The position numbers and the translations under genes are program-made. Below are positions 34,771 through 42,984 of a DNA stretch of 64,000 nucleotides, one piece after another. The stretch lies in the NCBI GenBank assembly GCA_024278455.1, contig JAJRTE010000091.1, positions 1 through 64,000 of the forward strand, written 5' to 3'. Under the pieces are notes generated by a model. It worked only from the letters and a program-made list of their open reading frames with translations, was not told the origin of the DNA and did not search any database. The first letter of the stretch is position 1. Each line of letters starts with the position of its first letter. The stretch is from Myxococcota bacterium (GTDB taxonomy: Bacteria > Myxococcota_A > UBA796 > JAJRTE01).

Positions 34771-35207
34771 CGCAAGCGCTCAACAAACCCCACCTACCGC
34801 CCGGCTATCGCCAACGGAATGATGCGGGACAACCGGAACAGCATACGATAAGGAGGTTGTCATGAAGCAGAATCGAAGTCTTCCGACACCTTCCGGGGCC
34901 ATGTCATGGCAGGTCCAGCGTGGACCGGTGGCGAGCCAGCGGCCTTGGCCGGGCTGAGTACTGCCGTCAGCATGAACTCTCGTATTGGGCCATGAGTTAC
35001 TGGTACAAGAAGCTCGTCCATCAGCGAAAAAGCGAGATGGGCGTGGTTCGGCAAGCTGCTGGGGCTGGTCGCGATGTCCGGGACAGGGCGAGTAGCCGGG
35101 TGGTCGAAGTGGGCGTCGTGGTGCGCCCCGAGGAGCAGGAGCGGCGAGCGGGTGTGCGTGTGTTCGTGTCCCCGAAACCCGGCCTTCGGTCACACATCTC
35201 CCCATAA
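34771..35207 (+). mobile_element. IS66-family relic: terminal sequence plus broken tnpA
   Basis: The left end (34772-34810) matches the solitary sequence at 3903. A Shine-Dalgarno AAGGAGG precedes an ATG at 34861. The first ~20 codons run in one frame; a one-base slip near 34920 leads into RWRASGLGRAEYCRQHELSY and WAMSYWYKKL, the helix-turn-helix signature of the IS66 accessory protein TnpA, ending at a stop at 35205-35207. TnpB, the large transposase and the right end are missing, so the element is dead. The stretch 34723-34770 holds nothing else recognised. Confidence 0.7.
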
Positions 35208-35248
35208 CCCCCCTGATGTATTCCAAGAGGCACGTGTCTCATGCGTGA

Positions 35249-35267
35249 CCGGGCCAGTCTGGCCCGG
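35249..35267 (+). terminator. Perfect GC-rich inverted repeat, possible terminator
   Basis: CCGGGCCAG-T-CTGGCCCGG is a 9-base perfect inverted repeat lying between the IS66 relic and the sigma-factor gene. No T-run follows. The remaining spacer to 35551 carries no recognised gene or clear promoter. Confidence 0.3.
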
Positions 35268-35551
35268 CCGCCGACAACAGCCCATCCACCTGGTCGCGCG
35301 GAAGGGGCGACCGACCTTCGTGGAGGAGGGCTGGCCGCCCCCCCCCGACGACATCACATCCACCCGCTTACTTGCCCACTGCCAAACTCCGCGAAAAAGC
35401 AAGGGTGCGGTTGTTTGCACGCTTACGTCCTTCTGTCGTTCCCGGGCGAAAGATCTTAGGTGCGACCACCTTGACGACATAGGTTTTCTTCGGTAACCTG
35501 CCCTCGGGTTCACCCAGAAAGCCCAACCTCGATCCTGCAATACCGGCGGAC

Positions 35552-36301
35552 ATGAAAAAGCAACGTGGCCAACGCCCAGACGATTCGAGCCCGGCCGACC
35601 CGGAACGAAAAAAGCAGAACGAGGAGGAGCGCGCGTGGGTCGAACGGGCTCGCGCCGGCGATGCGGAGGCACAACGCCACGTCCACGCGATCGCCCTGCC
35701 CGCCATTTCAACCACCGTGACCATCACGCTGGGACGGGATGGCGCTTCGCGGGAGGACATCGAGGAGACCATCGCCGTTGCCCATCTCGAGTTCGAGAAG
35801 TCGCTGGAAAGATGGGAAGGCAAGGGGACCCTGGTCAGCTTTGCGCGGGGCATAGCGCGCAACTGCTGCAAAAGGCGCCTGTCCAACAAGATGAAAGGAG
35901 AGGTTCTGCCACGCGTCCCCATCGGTGAACCGGGGGGGGCGCAGCTAGTGGAAGCTCGGCCCAACCCGGAGATCCGCGTCGCCGACGCCGAGCTGGTCCG
36001 CCTCCTTCTGGAAGAATTCGATAAGACGAGCGAGGAGGAACGCGCCTGCTTTCGCATGCATTTCGTCGAGGGGCGGAGCGCCCGGCAGATCGCTGACGAA
36101 CTGGGCAAGGAAGTGAATACGGTTTACCAGACCGTCTACAGGATCAGGGGGAGAGCCAGGCGAATCCGGGACAGACTGCAGGAGACCGGGCTTGAGTCCT
36201 CACCTCCAAGAGAAACCGAAAACGGAGAGGAAAACGGGCCAGAAAAGCGTCCCCTTGCCCGATCGCGAGCTAAGAAAGAGCGCGCCAGGAAGACTGGCTA
36301 A
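35552..36301 (+). CDS. ECF-type RNA polymerase sigma factor
   Basis: A 249-residue protein. A charged N-terminal tail leads into sigma region 2 (WVERARAGDAEAQRHVHAIA and FEKSLERWEGKGTLVSFARG, with IARNCCKRRLSNK as the DNA-contact helix). Region 4 follows (TSEEERACFRMHFVEGRSAR and QIADELGKEVNTVYQTVYRI). Region 3 is absent, which defines the ECF class. The C-terminal ~45 residues are very basic and unusual. It is the first gene of a set with a zinc-finger protein and a CHAT protease, whose coding starts soon after. That context suggests its activity is held by the second gene and released by proteolysis; this part is inference. Confidence 0.85.
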   Translation: MKKQRGQRPDDSSPADPERKKQNEEERAWVERARAGDAEAQRHVHAIALPAISTTVTITLGRDGASREDIEETIAVAHLEFEKSLERWEGKGTLVSFARGIARNCCKRRLSNKMKGEVLPRVPIGEPGGAQLVEARPNPEIRVADAELVRLLLEEFDKTSEEERACFRMHFVEGRSARQIADELGKEVNTVYQTVYRIRGRARRIRDRLQETGLESSPPRETENGEENGPEKRPLARSRAKKERARKTG

Positions 36302-36368
36302 CCAGGGGGACGGTCCGCGCTGCCCGGAGCCCCGAATGGGCACACTGGCCAGCGGGAGTGCACGTAGC

Positions 36369-37064
36369 ATGAGTGGAGCACGAGGCAACGAAGACATGAA
36401 CGCCCTTCTCAGGGAAGCCGGTGCCTACCAGCGGTTCCGGGAGGGCGGTTGCGCCCCCGAGTCCGTGTTCGACGCCTACCGGCGCGGCACCCTGCCCGAA
36501 GAGGACTGTTCCAAGCTCGAAGCGCACCTCCTGAGCTGCAACCGTTGCGTCCGGGCACTTGCGGGCCCGGGCTCCCCGTTCGACACCCTCCCGGCGATGT
36601 CTGCCGACCGGGCCTGGGGCAGCGCACTCTGTGTAGCAGCGATCGCCTTGGGCAACGTCGACTACTGGACCGTCCAGAAGCTCGTCCCGGCCCTCGATGC
36701 GCAGGGTTTCCTCGTCCGGGAGGAGGAAAACAGGGGCTTCCTGGCATGCTGCGAGGTGGGAACCGGTTCGGTCGGAGGCGACCCGGTGGATGCAGGCCGC
36801 CTTGCTGGAGCGGTACGCGCGATCGAGGCCGTGCTCTCCCTGGAACCCGGGTTCGGCGCGGCCGTCTTCGTGTCGCGCGGGCTCATTTCCAACGCCGGGC
36901 GTCCCATCGGCGACGCTCTTGAACAAGCTCGCTCTGGCTTTGCCGACGTGCAGCGGGGCGCGGTGCTGCTCAGTCCTCCGGTCGCAGAACGGGTTGTGCC
37001 TCTCGGTCTGCCGGCCCGGGCGCGTCCAGAGACCGCACCCTACAGCACGCTGTCGAGAAGGTAA
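36369..37064 (+). CDS. Zinc-finger anti-sigma-like protein with degenerate cyclase-homology domain
   Basis: A 231-residue protein. The ATG at 36369 follows GGGAG; a later ATG at 36396 is possible. Residues ~40-64 form a zf-HC2-like finger (TLPEEDCSKLEAHLLSCNRC, with H53, C57 and C60), typical of anti-sigma factors. The C-terminal ~140 residues resemble a class III nucleotidyl-cyclase homology fold without its metal-binding Asp residues (GAAVFVSRGLISNAGRPIGD and QRGAVLLSPPVAERV). Unlike most anti-sigma factors it has no membrane segment, so it would act in the cytoplasm. Position between a sigma factor and a protease makes it a good candidate for the proteolytic switch. Confidence 0.55.
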   Translation: MSGARGNEDMNALLREAGAYQRFREGGCAPESVFDAYRRGTLPEEDCSKLEAHLLSCNRCVRALAGPGSPFDTLPAMSADRAWGSALCVAAIALGNVDYWTVQKLVPALDAQGFLVREEENRGFLACCEVGTGSVGGDPVDAGRLAGAVRAIEAVLSLEPGFGAAVFVSRGLISNAGRPIGDALEQARSGFADVQRGAVLLSPPVAERVVPLGLPARARPETAPYSTLSRR

Positions 37065-37154
37065 GCAACCGCGAGGGAGCCCGGGGCCGCGGGCGTCTGC
37101 GTACTGGGACGCCTGTCCAGGCTCGGCGGCCGCGTTCGGGCCTTCTTCAACTGG

Positions 37155-40100
37155 ATGGACGCAAGGCTCGAGGACTTCGCCGGCTTCGACATGGTGGTAA
37201 CACCCTGCCCGGTGCGAAGCCGGGTCCGGCACCATCGGCCATCCGGGCCGGAACGCGCGCATAGTCCTGCCCGGCTCGCCAGGAGAGATCGCATCGAGAT
37301 TCGATATCGCCGCCCCACGTCCGCCGTCGTCTACCTGGTGCTGGTGAGCGACGACCGCCTGACCGCCTGCTTCGACGGCGAACCACTTCCTCCCCCGGGG
37401 CGGGGAGAGGACGTGCAGGAGGTCGAGATCGTTCTTGGCCCCCAACCGGCCATCGAAAGACCGGTGCTCGTCGCGGCGTTCGAGCCCATCGAAGGGTTCG
37501 CTGACCGGCTCGAGGAGGTCAACGCCGCCACGGTCGCCGGCCCGGACGAGCGGCTCGAGCGGCTGGTCTCGGTCCTGAACGAGCAGTGCTCGAGCGGGGT
37601 AGTGGTCCTGGAGGGAGGCGGCTTCCGGCACGACGAAGCGCAGGAGCCGGCTGTTCCGCCGGAACTCCAGCCGGTCTACACGGCCCTGGAAGCGGCCGAG
37701 TGGGAGAAAGCCGAGGCCCTGCTTCGCGCGCTCGATCTGGCCGGCAGTCCCGACCGCGCCCTGGCCGCGGAGTCCGCTTTCCTGCTGGGGAGGGCACTAC
37801 GGCGCCAGGGGCGGCTCCAGGAAGCACTCGAGGCCCTGGAGCGGGCGGAGCAGGTGGCGAACGAGGCCGACACCGGCGAGATCGCGGCCATGGCGGCCCG
37901 GGAGGCGGGGCGTGCACTGCTGGACGCGGGGTCCCACGACCGCGCCCTGGCCTGTTTTTCCCGTGCGCTGGCGTTTCACGAGAAGAGCGGGGATCGTGTC
38001 GAAGCAGCCCGGGAGCACCTCTCGATCGGGTGGGGGCTCTACCGGCAGGAGCGTTACACCGAAGCCCGGGAGGCCTACTCGAAGGTGCTTCACCCCGCCC
38101 GTCAGGCCGGCGAGAAGGTCCTGCTGGCCGCTGCGCTCGAGGCCATCGGTCAGCTTGAGCACGAACTGGGCCGCTTCGAGAACGCTCGCGCGCGATTCGG
38201 CGAAGCCCTGGAAGCCTATCGTGAACTAGCGGACGAGCGGGGTCAGATGAAGGTGTTCGGCGACCTGGGCCTCCTGGAACTGGAGTTGGGGAGGTACGAG
38301 AAAGCGGTTCCCTACTTCCGGCAGCAGCGCGAACGCGTGCGTCGCGTCGGAAGTCCACAGGAGGTGGGCATCAGCGCACTCAGCCTCGGGGCGGCCCTGG
38401 CCGGCGGCCGGCAATACGATGAAGCCCGCGACCTGCTGGACCGGGCGCTGGAGACCCTGCCCGCGGAGCCGCCGGCCTATCGAGACCAGGCCCGGGTGGT
38501 GGCTGGCGAACTCGAGTTGAACCGGGGAAACCTGGAGGAAGCCGCCAGGTTGCTGCAGCTCGACGCGCCGCTCTCGCGGGACCTTGCCCTGGAGACGCTG
38601 CGGAGGGCGGCGCTTGCGCGAGGACGGCTCCGGGAGGCGCTCGAGCTGCCTGGCGCGGAGGCCGAGTACCGCACCGGGGTGGAGGCGGTGGAGAGGGTGC
38701 GGACCGGGCTCCCCCGGCTCCTGCGGACCGAGTTCTCCCGGTTCAGCCTCGCCCTCTACGAGCGGTGGATCACCCAAATGGTGCAACGGGCCGCACCCGG
38801 GCTCGAACTCCTCGACGCGATGGAGCGCGCCCGGGCTCGAGCGTTTCTCGAGGCCCTCGTGGCATCGGATCCCGCCGCGGATCCTGCCGGGATGGACGAT
38901 GCCCCGCCCTCCTCGACGGACCCAGCCACAGATCCCGTGCTCGACGCTGAAGCGCTGTGCAACCGGCTCCCGGCAGACACCTGCTTTCTCGTGACCCACA
39001 CCTTGCCCGACCACCTCGTTCTCCTGAAAGTCCACGACGCCAACGTCGATTGGCGGGCACTGCCTGTCGCCCGGGCCACGTTGATCGAGAAGATTCAGGC
39101 CGCTCGAGCCTGCCTGCGAACGCCCCCCGGCGAGGACACGGCCGATTCCCGTTCGTTCGACCACCTCCGGCCGCTCGTCGACCTCTCCGACCTCCTCTTG
39201 GACCCGATCCAGGACTGGCTCGAGGTCCTGTCTCCCGGCACACCCCTCGGATGGGTGCTCCAGGGCCCGCTCCATGGCCTCCCGATCCACGCGCTGCCAC
39301 GGCCGGACGCGCGCCATCTCCCCGGTGACGCGCTGATCGGCACGCACCCGATCTTCTACTTGCCCTCACTCCAGGCAGGCGTCCGGTGGGTCTCGAGACC
39401 ATCTTCGACCCAGGCGCTCGTGGCCGCCCTGGCCAATCCCCACGGGGACCTGCCCCATGCCGAGGCCGAAGCGCGGGAGATGGTCGCGCTGCTGAAGGGG
39501 ACCGAGCTGAGAATCGGTGCCGGCGCGACCGTCCGGGTCCTGGAGACACTCGCGCCCCGGGCCAGGTACTTGCACCTGGGCGTGCACGGTTCTCGAGGCG
39601 CGCCCGGACGTCCGGCCACGCTCACGCTCGCTCCCACGCCGCCCCGGAGAAAGGAGGAGCAGGCCCAGGACGGACCCCGCGAGGACGCCCGGAACGTGCG
39701 CTACGCCACCGGGGAGGCGACAATCGACGCCTACCGGATCATGCGGCTCCGGCTTTCCGCCGAGCTGGTCACCCTGTCGGCCTGCGAGTCGGGCGGCGGC
39801 CCGCTCGCCGACACCGGCGAGGGTCCGCACATCCTCTCGTGGGCGTTTCTCGCCGCCGGCGCTCGAGCAGTGGTGGCCACCGGCTGGCGCGTGGACGATG
39901 CCGCGAGTGCGCGGTTGATGTCCTGGTTCTACCGAGAGCTGTCCCAGGGGCGCCCTCGAGCACTCGCCCTGGCGATGGCGCAGCGGAAGATGTTCGCCGG
40001 CGACGAGCCGACCCCGGCGTCGCCTCGGGAGACCCGGACGGTGGGCGTACCATCTTCCCCGAGTGGGGAAGCCGAACGAGATCACCACCAAGGGGAGCCG

Positions 40101-40193
40101 TGCCCGGATGAGGGAGCAGCGCCCTCTCGTCGAGCCAGGCACACGCACCCCTACTACTGGGCCGGTTTCTTTCTCAGCGGTGACTGGCGATGA
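37155..40193 (+). CDS. TPR-CHAT caspase-family protease
   Basis: A 1012-residue protein. The N-terminal ~130 residues resemble a DUF4384-like beta domain (RIEIRYRRPTSAVVYLVLVS). About eight TPR repeats follow (residues ~170-500; for example LGRALRRQGRLQEALEALER and GWGLYRQERYTEAREAYSKV). A CHAT domain fills the C-terminus. The catalytic His is His811 in YLHLGVHG and the nucleophile is Cys877 in LVTLSACESGGGP. The protein ends in HPYYWAGFFLSGDWR, the standard CHAT closing strand. CHAT proteases are separase/caspase relatives activated by attached sensor modules. No ribosome site precedes the ATG at 37155 and the frame is open upstream, so the start may lie nearer the previous gene. The stop overlaps the next gene by 4 bases (ATGA). 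Confidence 0.88.
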   Translation: MDARLEDFAGFDMVVTPCPVRSRVRHHRPSGPERAHSPARLARRDRIEIRYRRPTSAVVYLVLVSDDRLTACFDGEPLPPPGRGEDVQEVEIVLGPQPAIERPVLVAAFEPIEGFADRLEEVNAATVAGPDERLERLVSVLNEQCSSGVVVLEGGGFRHDEAQEPAVPPELQPVYTALEAAEWEKAEALLRALDLAGSPDRALAAESAFLLGRALRRQGRLQEALEALERAEQVANEADTGEIAAMAAREAGRALLDAGSHDRALACFSRALAFHEKSGDRVEAAREHLSIGWGLYRQERYTEAREAYSKVLHPARQAGEKVLLAAALEAIGQLEHELGRFENARARFGEALEAYRELADERGQMKVFGDLGLLELELGRYEKAVPYFRQQRERVRRVGSPQEVGISALSLGAALAGGRQYDEARDLLDRALETLPAEPPAYRDQARVVAGELELNRGNLEEAARLLQLDAPLSRDLALETLRRAALARGRLREALELPGAEAEYRTGVEAVERVRTGLPRLLRTEFSRFSLALYERWITQMVQRAAPGLELLDAMERARARAFLEALVASDPAADPAGMDDAPPSSTDPATDPVLDAEALCNRLPADTCFLVTHTLPDHLVLLKVHDANVDWRALPVARATLIEKIQAARACLRTPPGEDTADSRSFDHLRPLVDLSDLLLDPIQDWLEVLSPGTPLGWVLQGPLHGLPIHALPRPDARHLPGDALIGTHPIFYLPSLQAGVRWVSRPSSTQALVAALANPHGDLPHAEAEAREMVALLKGTELRIGAGATVRVLETLAPRARYLHLGVHGSRGAPGRPATLTLAPTPPRRKEEQAQDGPREDARNVRYATGEATIDAYRIMRLRLSAELVTLSACESGGGPLADTGEGPHILSWAFLAAGARAVVATGWRVDDAASARLMSWFYRELSQGRPRALALAMAQRKMFAGDEPTPASPRETRTVGVPSSPSGEAERDHHQGEPCPDEGAAPSRRARHTHPYYWAGFFLSGDWR

Positions 40194-41092
40194 TGGAGGA
40201 AAAGATGGCGGAGAAAACCCGTGAGACCGAACCCCGGGCAGCGGAGGCCTGGGTGACCCGCGTGGAGCCTTCCGAGCACCGGGATCTGGCCATCGTCGCC
40301 CGATTCCCCGCCCCCGTCGCGGCGACCCTGGCGCTGGTCGTCGTGGAGGGTGCCGGTACCGGAGCGGCACGGCTGCTGGGAAGCGTGGACAGCGGGCCGG
40401 ACGACGCACAGGCACTGCGCCTCGAGGTACCCGCGGACGTGGCATTCGGGACCGATGGCGGTCCCGACCTGCGAGTGATGCTCGAGGGCGCTGCAGCATG
40501 GCGCCCGCTCCATGCCATCGTGGCCCCTGGCCGGCCACCTCCCGAGTGGCTGGAAGCCGCGGTTCTCGAGCGATCGAGCACGCTGGGAGCGGGTGGCGTC
40601 GCGCCCGGGACCACGCTCGAGCTGGTCAGTGCCGGCAAGCTCTCGAGTCGGCCTGGCAAGGGGTGGCCGGTGTGCAGCATGCAGCCGGAGGGCTACACGC
40701 ACACGACCTGGGAAGTCGAGCAAATGCGGACGCTCTTCGCGCTGGGGGGGAGCACCCGGCGCGTATGTGAATGGACACGAAACGTGACTGCCCGGCGCGG
40801 CGCGCGGGCGGTGGTCGTGTCCCCCCGCTGGGTCATCACGGAGGAGAGCCACTCTGTGTGCGTCATCGAGATGCCCGAACTGTTCGGACTGCCCGATCCC
40901 TACGTGGAGATCTCCGCGTTCTGCGATACCTCGACGACAGACTGGACACGGTTCGCCGGGACCGAGTTGGAAGTCCGCTCCGCGGGCGTGGGTGACGAGG
41001 TCGAGGCGATCCTGGCCACCGAGCCGGAACTGAAAGTGCGGTTCACCATCGACGAAGCAGGAACGCCCATCGTGAGCGACGTGGCCCGCTGA
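40190..41092 (+). CDS. Unrecognised protein coupled to the CHAT protease
   Basis: A 300-residue protein that I do not recognise. Its ATG overlaps the CHAT stop (ATGA), so the two are translationally coupled. Residues 1-110 look beta-rich (IVARFPAPVAATLALVVVEG, AQALRLEVPADVAFG). The middle has a Ser/Gly/Pro-rich, probably exposed segment (RSSTLGAGGVAPGTTLELVS). The last ~90 residues look like another compact beta domain with several cysteines. There is no signal peptide or membrane segment. Coupling to a protease suggests a substrate, inhibitor or effector; none of this is shown by the sequence. Confidence 0.6.
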   Translation: MMEEKMAEKTRETEPRAAEAWVTRVEPSEHRDLAIVARFPAPVAATLALVVVEGAGTGAARLLGSVDSGPDDAQALRLEVPADVAFGTDGGPDLRVMLEGAAAWRPLHAIVAPGRPPPEWLEAAVLERSSTLGAGGVAPGTTLELVSAGKLSSRPGKGWPVCSMQPEGYTHTTWEVEQMRTLFALGGSTRRVCEWTRNVTARRGARAVVVSPRWVITEESHSVCVIEMPELFGLPDPYVEISAFCDTSTTDWTRFAGTELEVRSAGVGDEVEAILATEPELKVRFTIDEAGTPIVSDVAR

Positions 41093-41164
41093 CACCGGCT
41101 ACCCGTTCACGCCAGCCCTGGGCTCGTGCCCCGAGCGACAGCCTGCCGAACGGTCGCGCCCAGG

Positions 41165-42640
41165 TCAACGTGAACGATTTCCGAAGGGCAGGCCACGGAA
41201 TACCGCACGCGAAGGCTGGGCAGCCATCACGCGCCGTCCGGCCGGCACGCCCCCCGCGGTGACCATGGGGTCGCCCAGGACAATCCACCCCCTGGCGTCG
41301 TGCCACTGGAACCAGTCGAAGATGGTTCGGTCCGAAACGGTGCCGGACGTCCCCCGGCGGTTGAACGTGCGCCGCGCCAACCGGTCCGCACACCGGTTCG
41401 CCGCACTGACGAAGCTCCTCGCCGCAGGACCCACGGGCAATCCGTTGCACAGACCTGCGGTCATGGAGAACAGCGGCTCCACACCGCTGCTTCCCGCGCT
41501 GTGCGGTTTTCTCCCGAAGTAGTCCAGGAGCCCCCAGACAAAGAGGATGTCCACGTGGGCAACGATCGCCAGGGGTCCAGATGGTTGGGCGAGAAGCCAC
41601 GACGGCAGGTCGGACACGCGGTCGGCTTCCGGAAGAGCGACCTGCCAACCCGGCAAGAGGTCGGCCCAACCGCGGTCTCGAGGCGTGCCACCGGAGTTGC
41701 AGGCGTGAAGGATCACGACCCCTCCTCCCGGCTGGGTCTGGTTACCACACGTGCTCCGGAGCCAGCTCGAGTCGATGGGGTTGCCCTCCTGATCGGTTGG
41801 AGCCCCCTGGCGCGGGTGCGCAGGCTCCTTGCTTTCCACCCCGTGGGTTCCGGCGAGCAGAACCATGGCATCGCCCGATCCGGTCGCACGCACCTCGTCG
41901 ATCAGGCGATCCCTGGTGGCGTCGCTGCCCAGGAGCCGCCGGACGGTCGTGCCGCCCCGGCGTCCCGTGGCATGTCTGCTCCCTCCCCGGCTGGCAGATA
42001 CCTCATCGGCGATGGAGCCAATCACCCGGCGGCTGAGCCGCGTCGCATCGTCCACGCTCGTTGCAACGGCAAGCAGGGAGGTCCGCGCCGGCACCGTGGG
42101 CTGCGTCTCGAGCGCGACCACCTTCTGGGCGTACTGGTGATAGCCGTCGAGATCGGCAAAGCTCAGCCGGCCAACCGGGTGGTCGATGGCAAGGTGGTGT
42201 TGCAATTCGAAAGGGAGATCTTCCGGGCCGCCCGCCAGGAGGAAGTAGTCGGTCCGGGCGATCTGGCTCGTGTTGTTTCCCTTGTTTCGCCAGTTCTGAA
42301 TGTCCTCTTCGGACAGGCCCCCCGCGGGCGGGTGCTGGAACCGCAAGGGCTCCAGCACCACGTCGTTTCGGTGGCGGATGAGGGGCTCGAGGGCTTCCAG
42401 GATCCGAGTTCCGCCCTGTCCGTGCGGGTCGTCATGGGCCGGGACGACCAGTCGCCACGTGGGCTTCGAGAGAGCACGAAAGTGTACCGAGCGCACCGGG
42501 ATCGGTACCATGCCGAGCCGGTTCGCCACAGCGGAGCGCAAGGTATCCGCGTCGACACCATCGAAGGCAGGGCTGCGCCCGTCGGGCTTGACGGCGGGGA
42601 TAGTGACGTGCTCGGGCAGGTGGAGGAAGTCATCGCTCAC
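41165..42640 (-). CDS. Caspase-fold cysteine protease, C25/gingipain-like
   Basis: A 491-residue protein. The GTG at 42640 has an excellent GGGAGG site 5 bases upstream and was preferred over ATGs further upstream. The caspase-type dyad is visible: His266 in LLAGTHGVES and Cys314 in VVILHACNSGGTP, each after a hydrophobic strand as in clan CD. An upstream block, DYFLLAGGPEDLPFELQHHL followed by GRLSFADLDGYHQYAQKVVA, resembles the 'GRL' region of peptidase C25. There is no signal peptide, so it is probably cytoplasmic, unlike gingipains. It converges on the CHAT cluster with 72 bases between stops, giving two different caspase-fold proteases side by side. Confidence 0.65.
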   Translation of the reverse strand: MSDDFLHLPEHVTIPAVKPDGRSPAFDGVDADTLRSAVANRLGMVPIPVRSVHFRALSKPTWRLVVPAHDDPHGQGGTRILEALEPLIRHRNDVVLEPLRFQHPPAGGLSEEDIQNWRNKGNNTSQIARTDYFLLAGGPEDLPFELQHHLAIDHPVGRLSFADLDGYHQYAQKVVALETQPTVPARTSLLAVATSVDDATRLSRRVIGSIADEVSASRGGSRHATGRRGGTTVRRLLGSDATRDRLIDEVRATGSGDAMVLLAGTHGVESKEPAHPRQGAPTDQEGNPIDSSWLRSTCGNQTQPGGGVVILHACNSGGTPRDRGWADLLPGWQVALPEADRVSDLPSWLLAQPSGPLAIVAHVDILFVWGLLDYFGRKPHSAGSSGVEPLFSMTAGLCNGLPVGPAARSFVSAANRCADRLARRTFNRRGTSGTVSDRTIFDWFQWHDARGWIVLGDPMVTAGGVPAGRRVMAAQPSRAVFRGLPFGNRSR

Positions 42641-42789
42641 GGGAACCTCCCTGGTGGGCCGGCGCGCCATCGGTGCGCCAGCGGGGTCATCCCACCTGGA
42701 TTGCACCAGTACCTCGCGCGGCTGCTCTCCTGCCAGGCACCCTGCTGCCGGGATCGTCTCCCGTGGTCGGATACCTGGCACTCGGTCGC

Positions 42790-42795
42790 ATCATA
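42790..42795 (-). promoter_or_regulatory. Putative extended -10 for the C25-like protease gene
   Basis: On the minus strand TATGAT is preceded by TGC. No good -35 box is visible. Start codon about 150 bases downstream. The rest of the 42641-42984 gap carries no gene I can support. Confidence 0.3.
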
Positions 42796-42984
42796 GCATC
42801 GTCGAGCACTCCAGCCCCGCCCCATGGCCTGAACCCCGCGACACGCCACAACGAAAAACTGGCCATTCCTGGCCCCGCGCCGCTCGAGTTCGCTCCCAAG
42901 ATCGAGGACGCCCTGCTCGCTCAAACGGGCCTGTTCGGCGAGGAGGACCCCGAAAGCCCGGGCCGTCCTGTTTCATTCGTGCGT

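Noticed and set aside
35368-36108. 246-codon frame antisense to the sigma factor
   Set aside because: Sigma regions 2 and 4 are clear on the plus strand; the antisense product is Ser/Arg-rich noise.
42637-42924. 95-codon leftward open frame upstream of the C25-like protease
   Set aside because: No domain, no ribosome site, and it overlaps the region with the protease promoter candidate.
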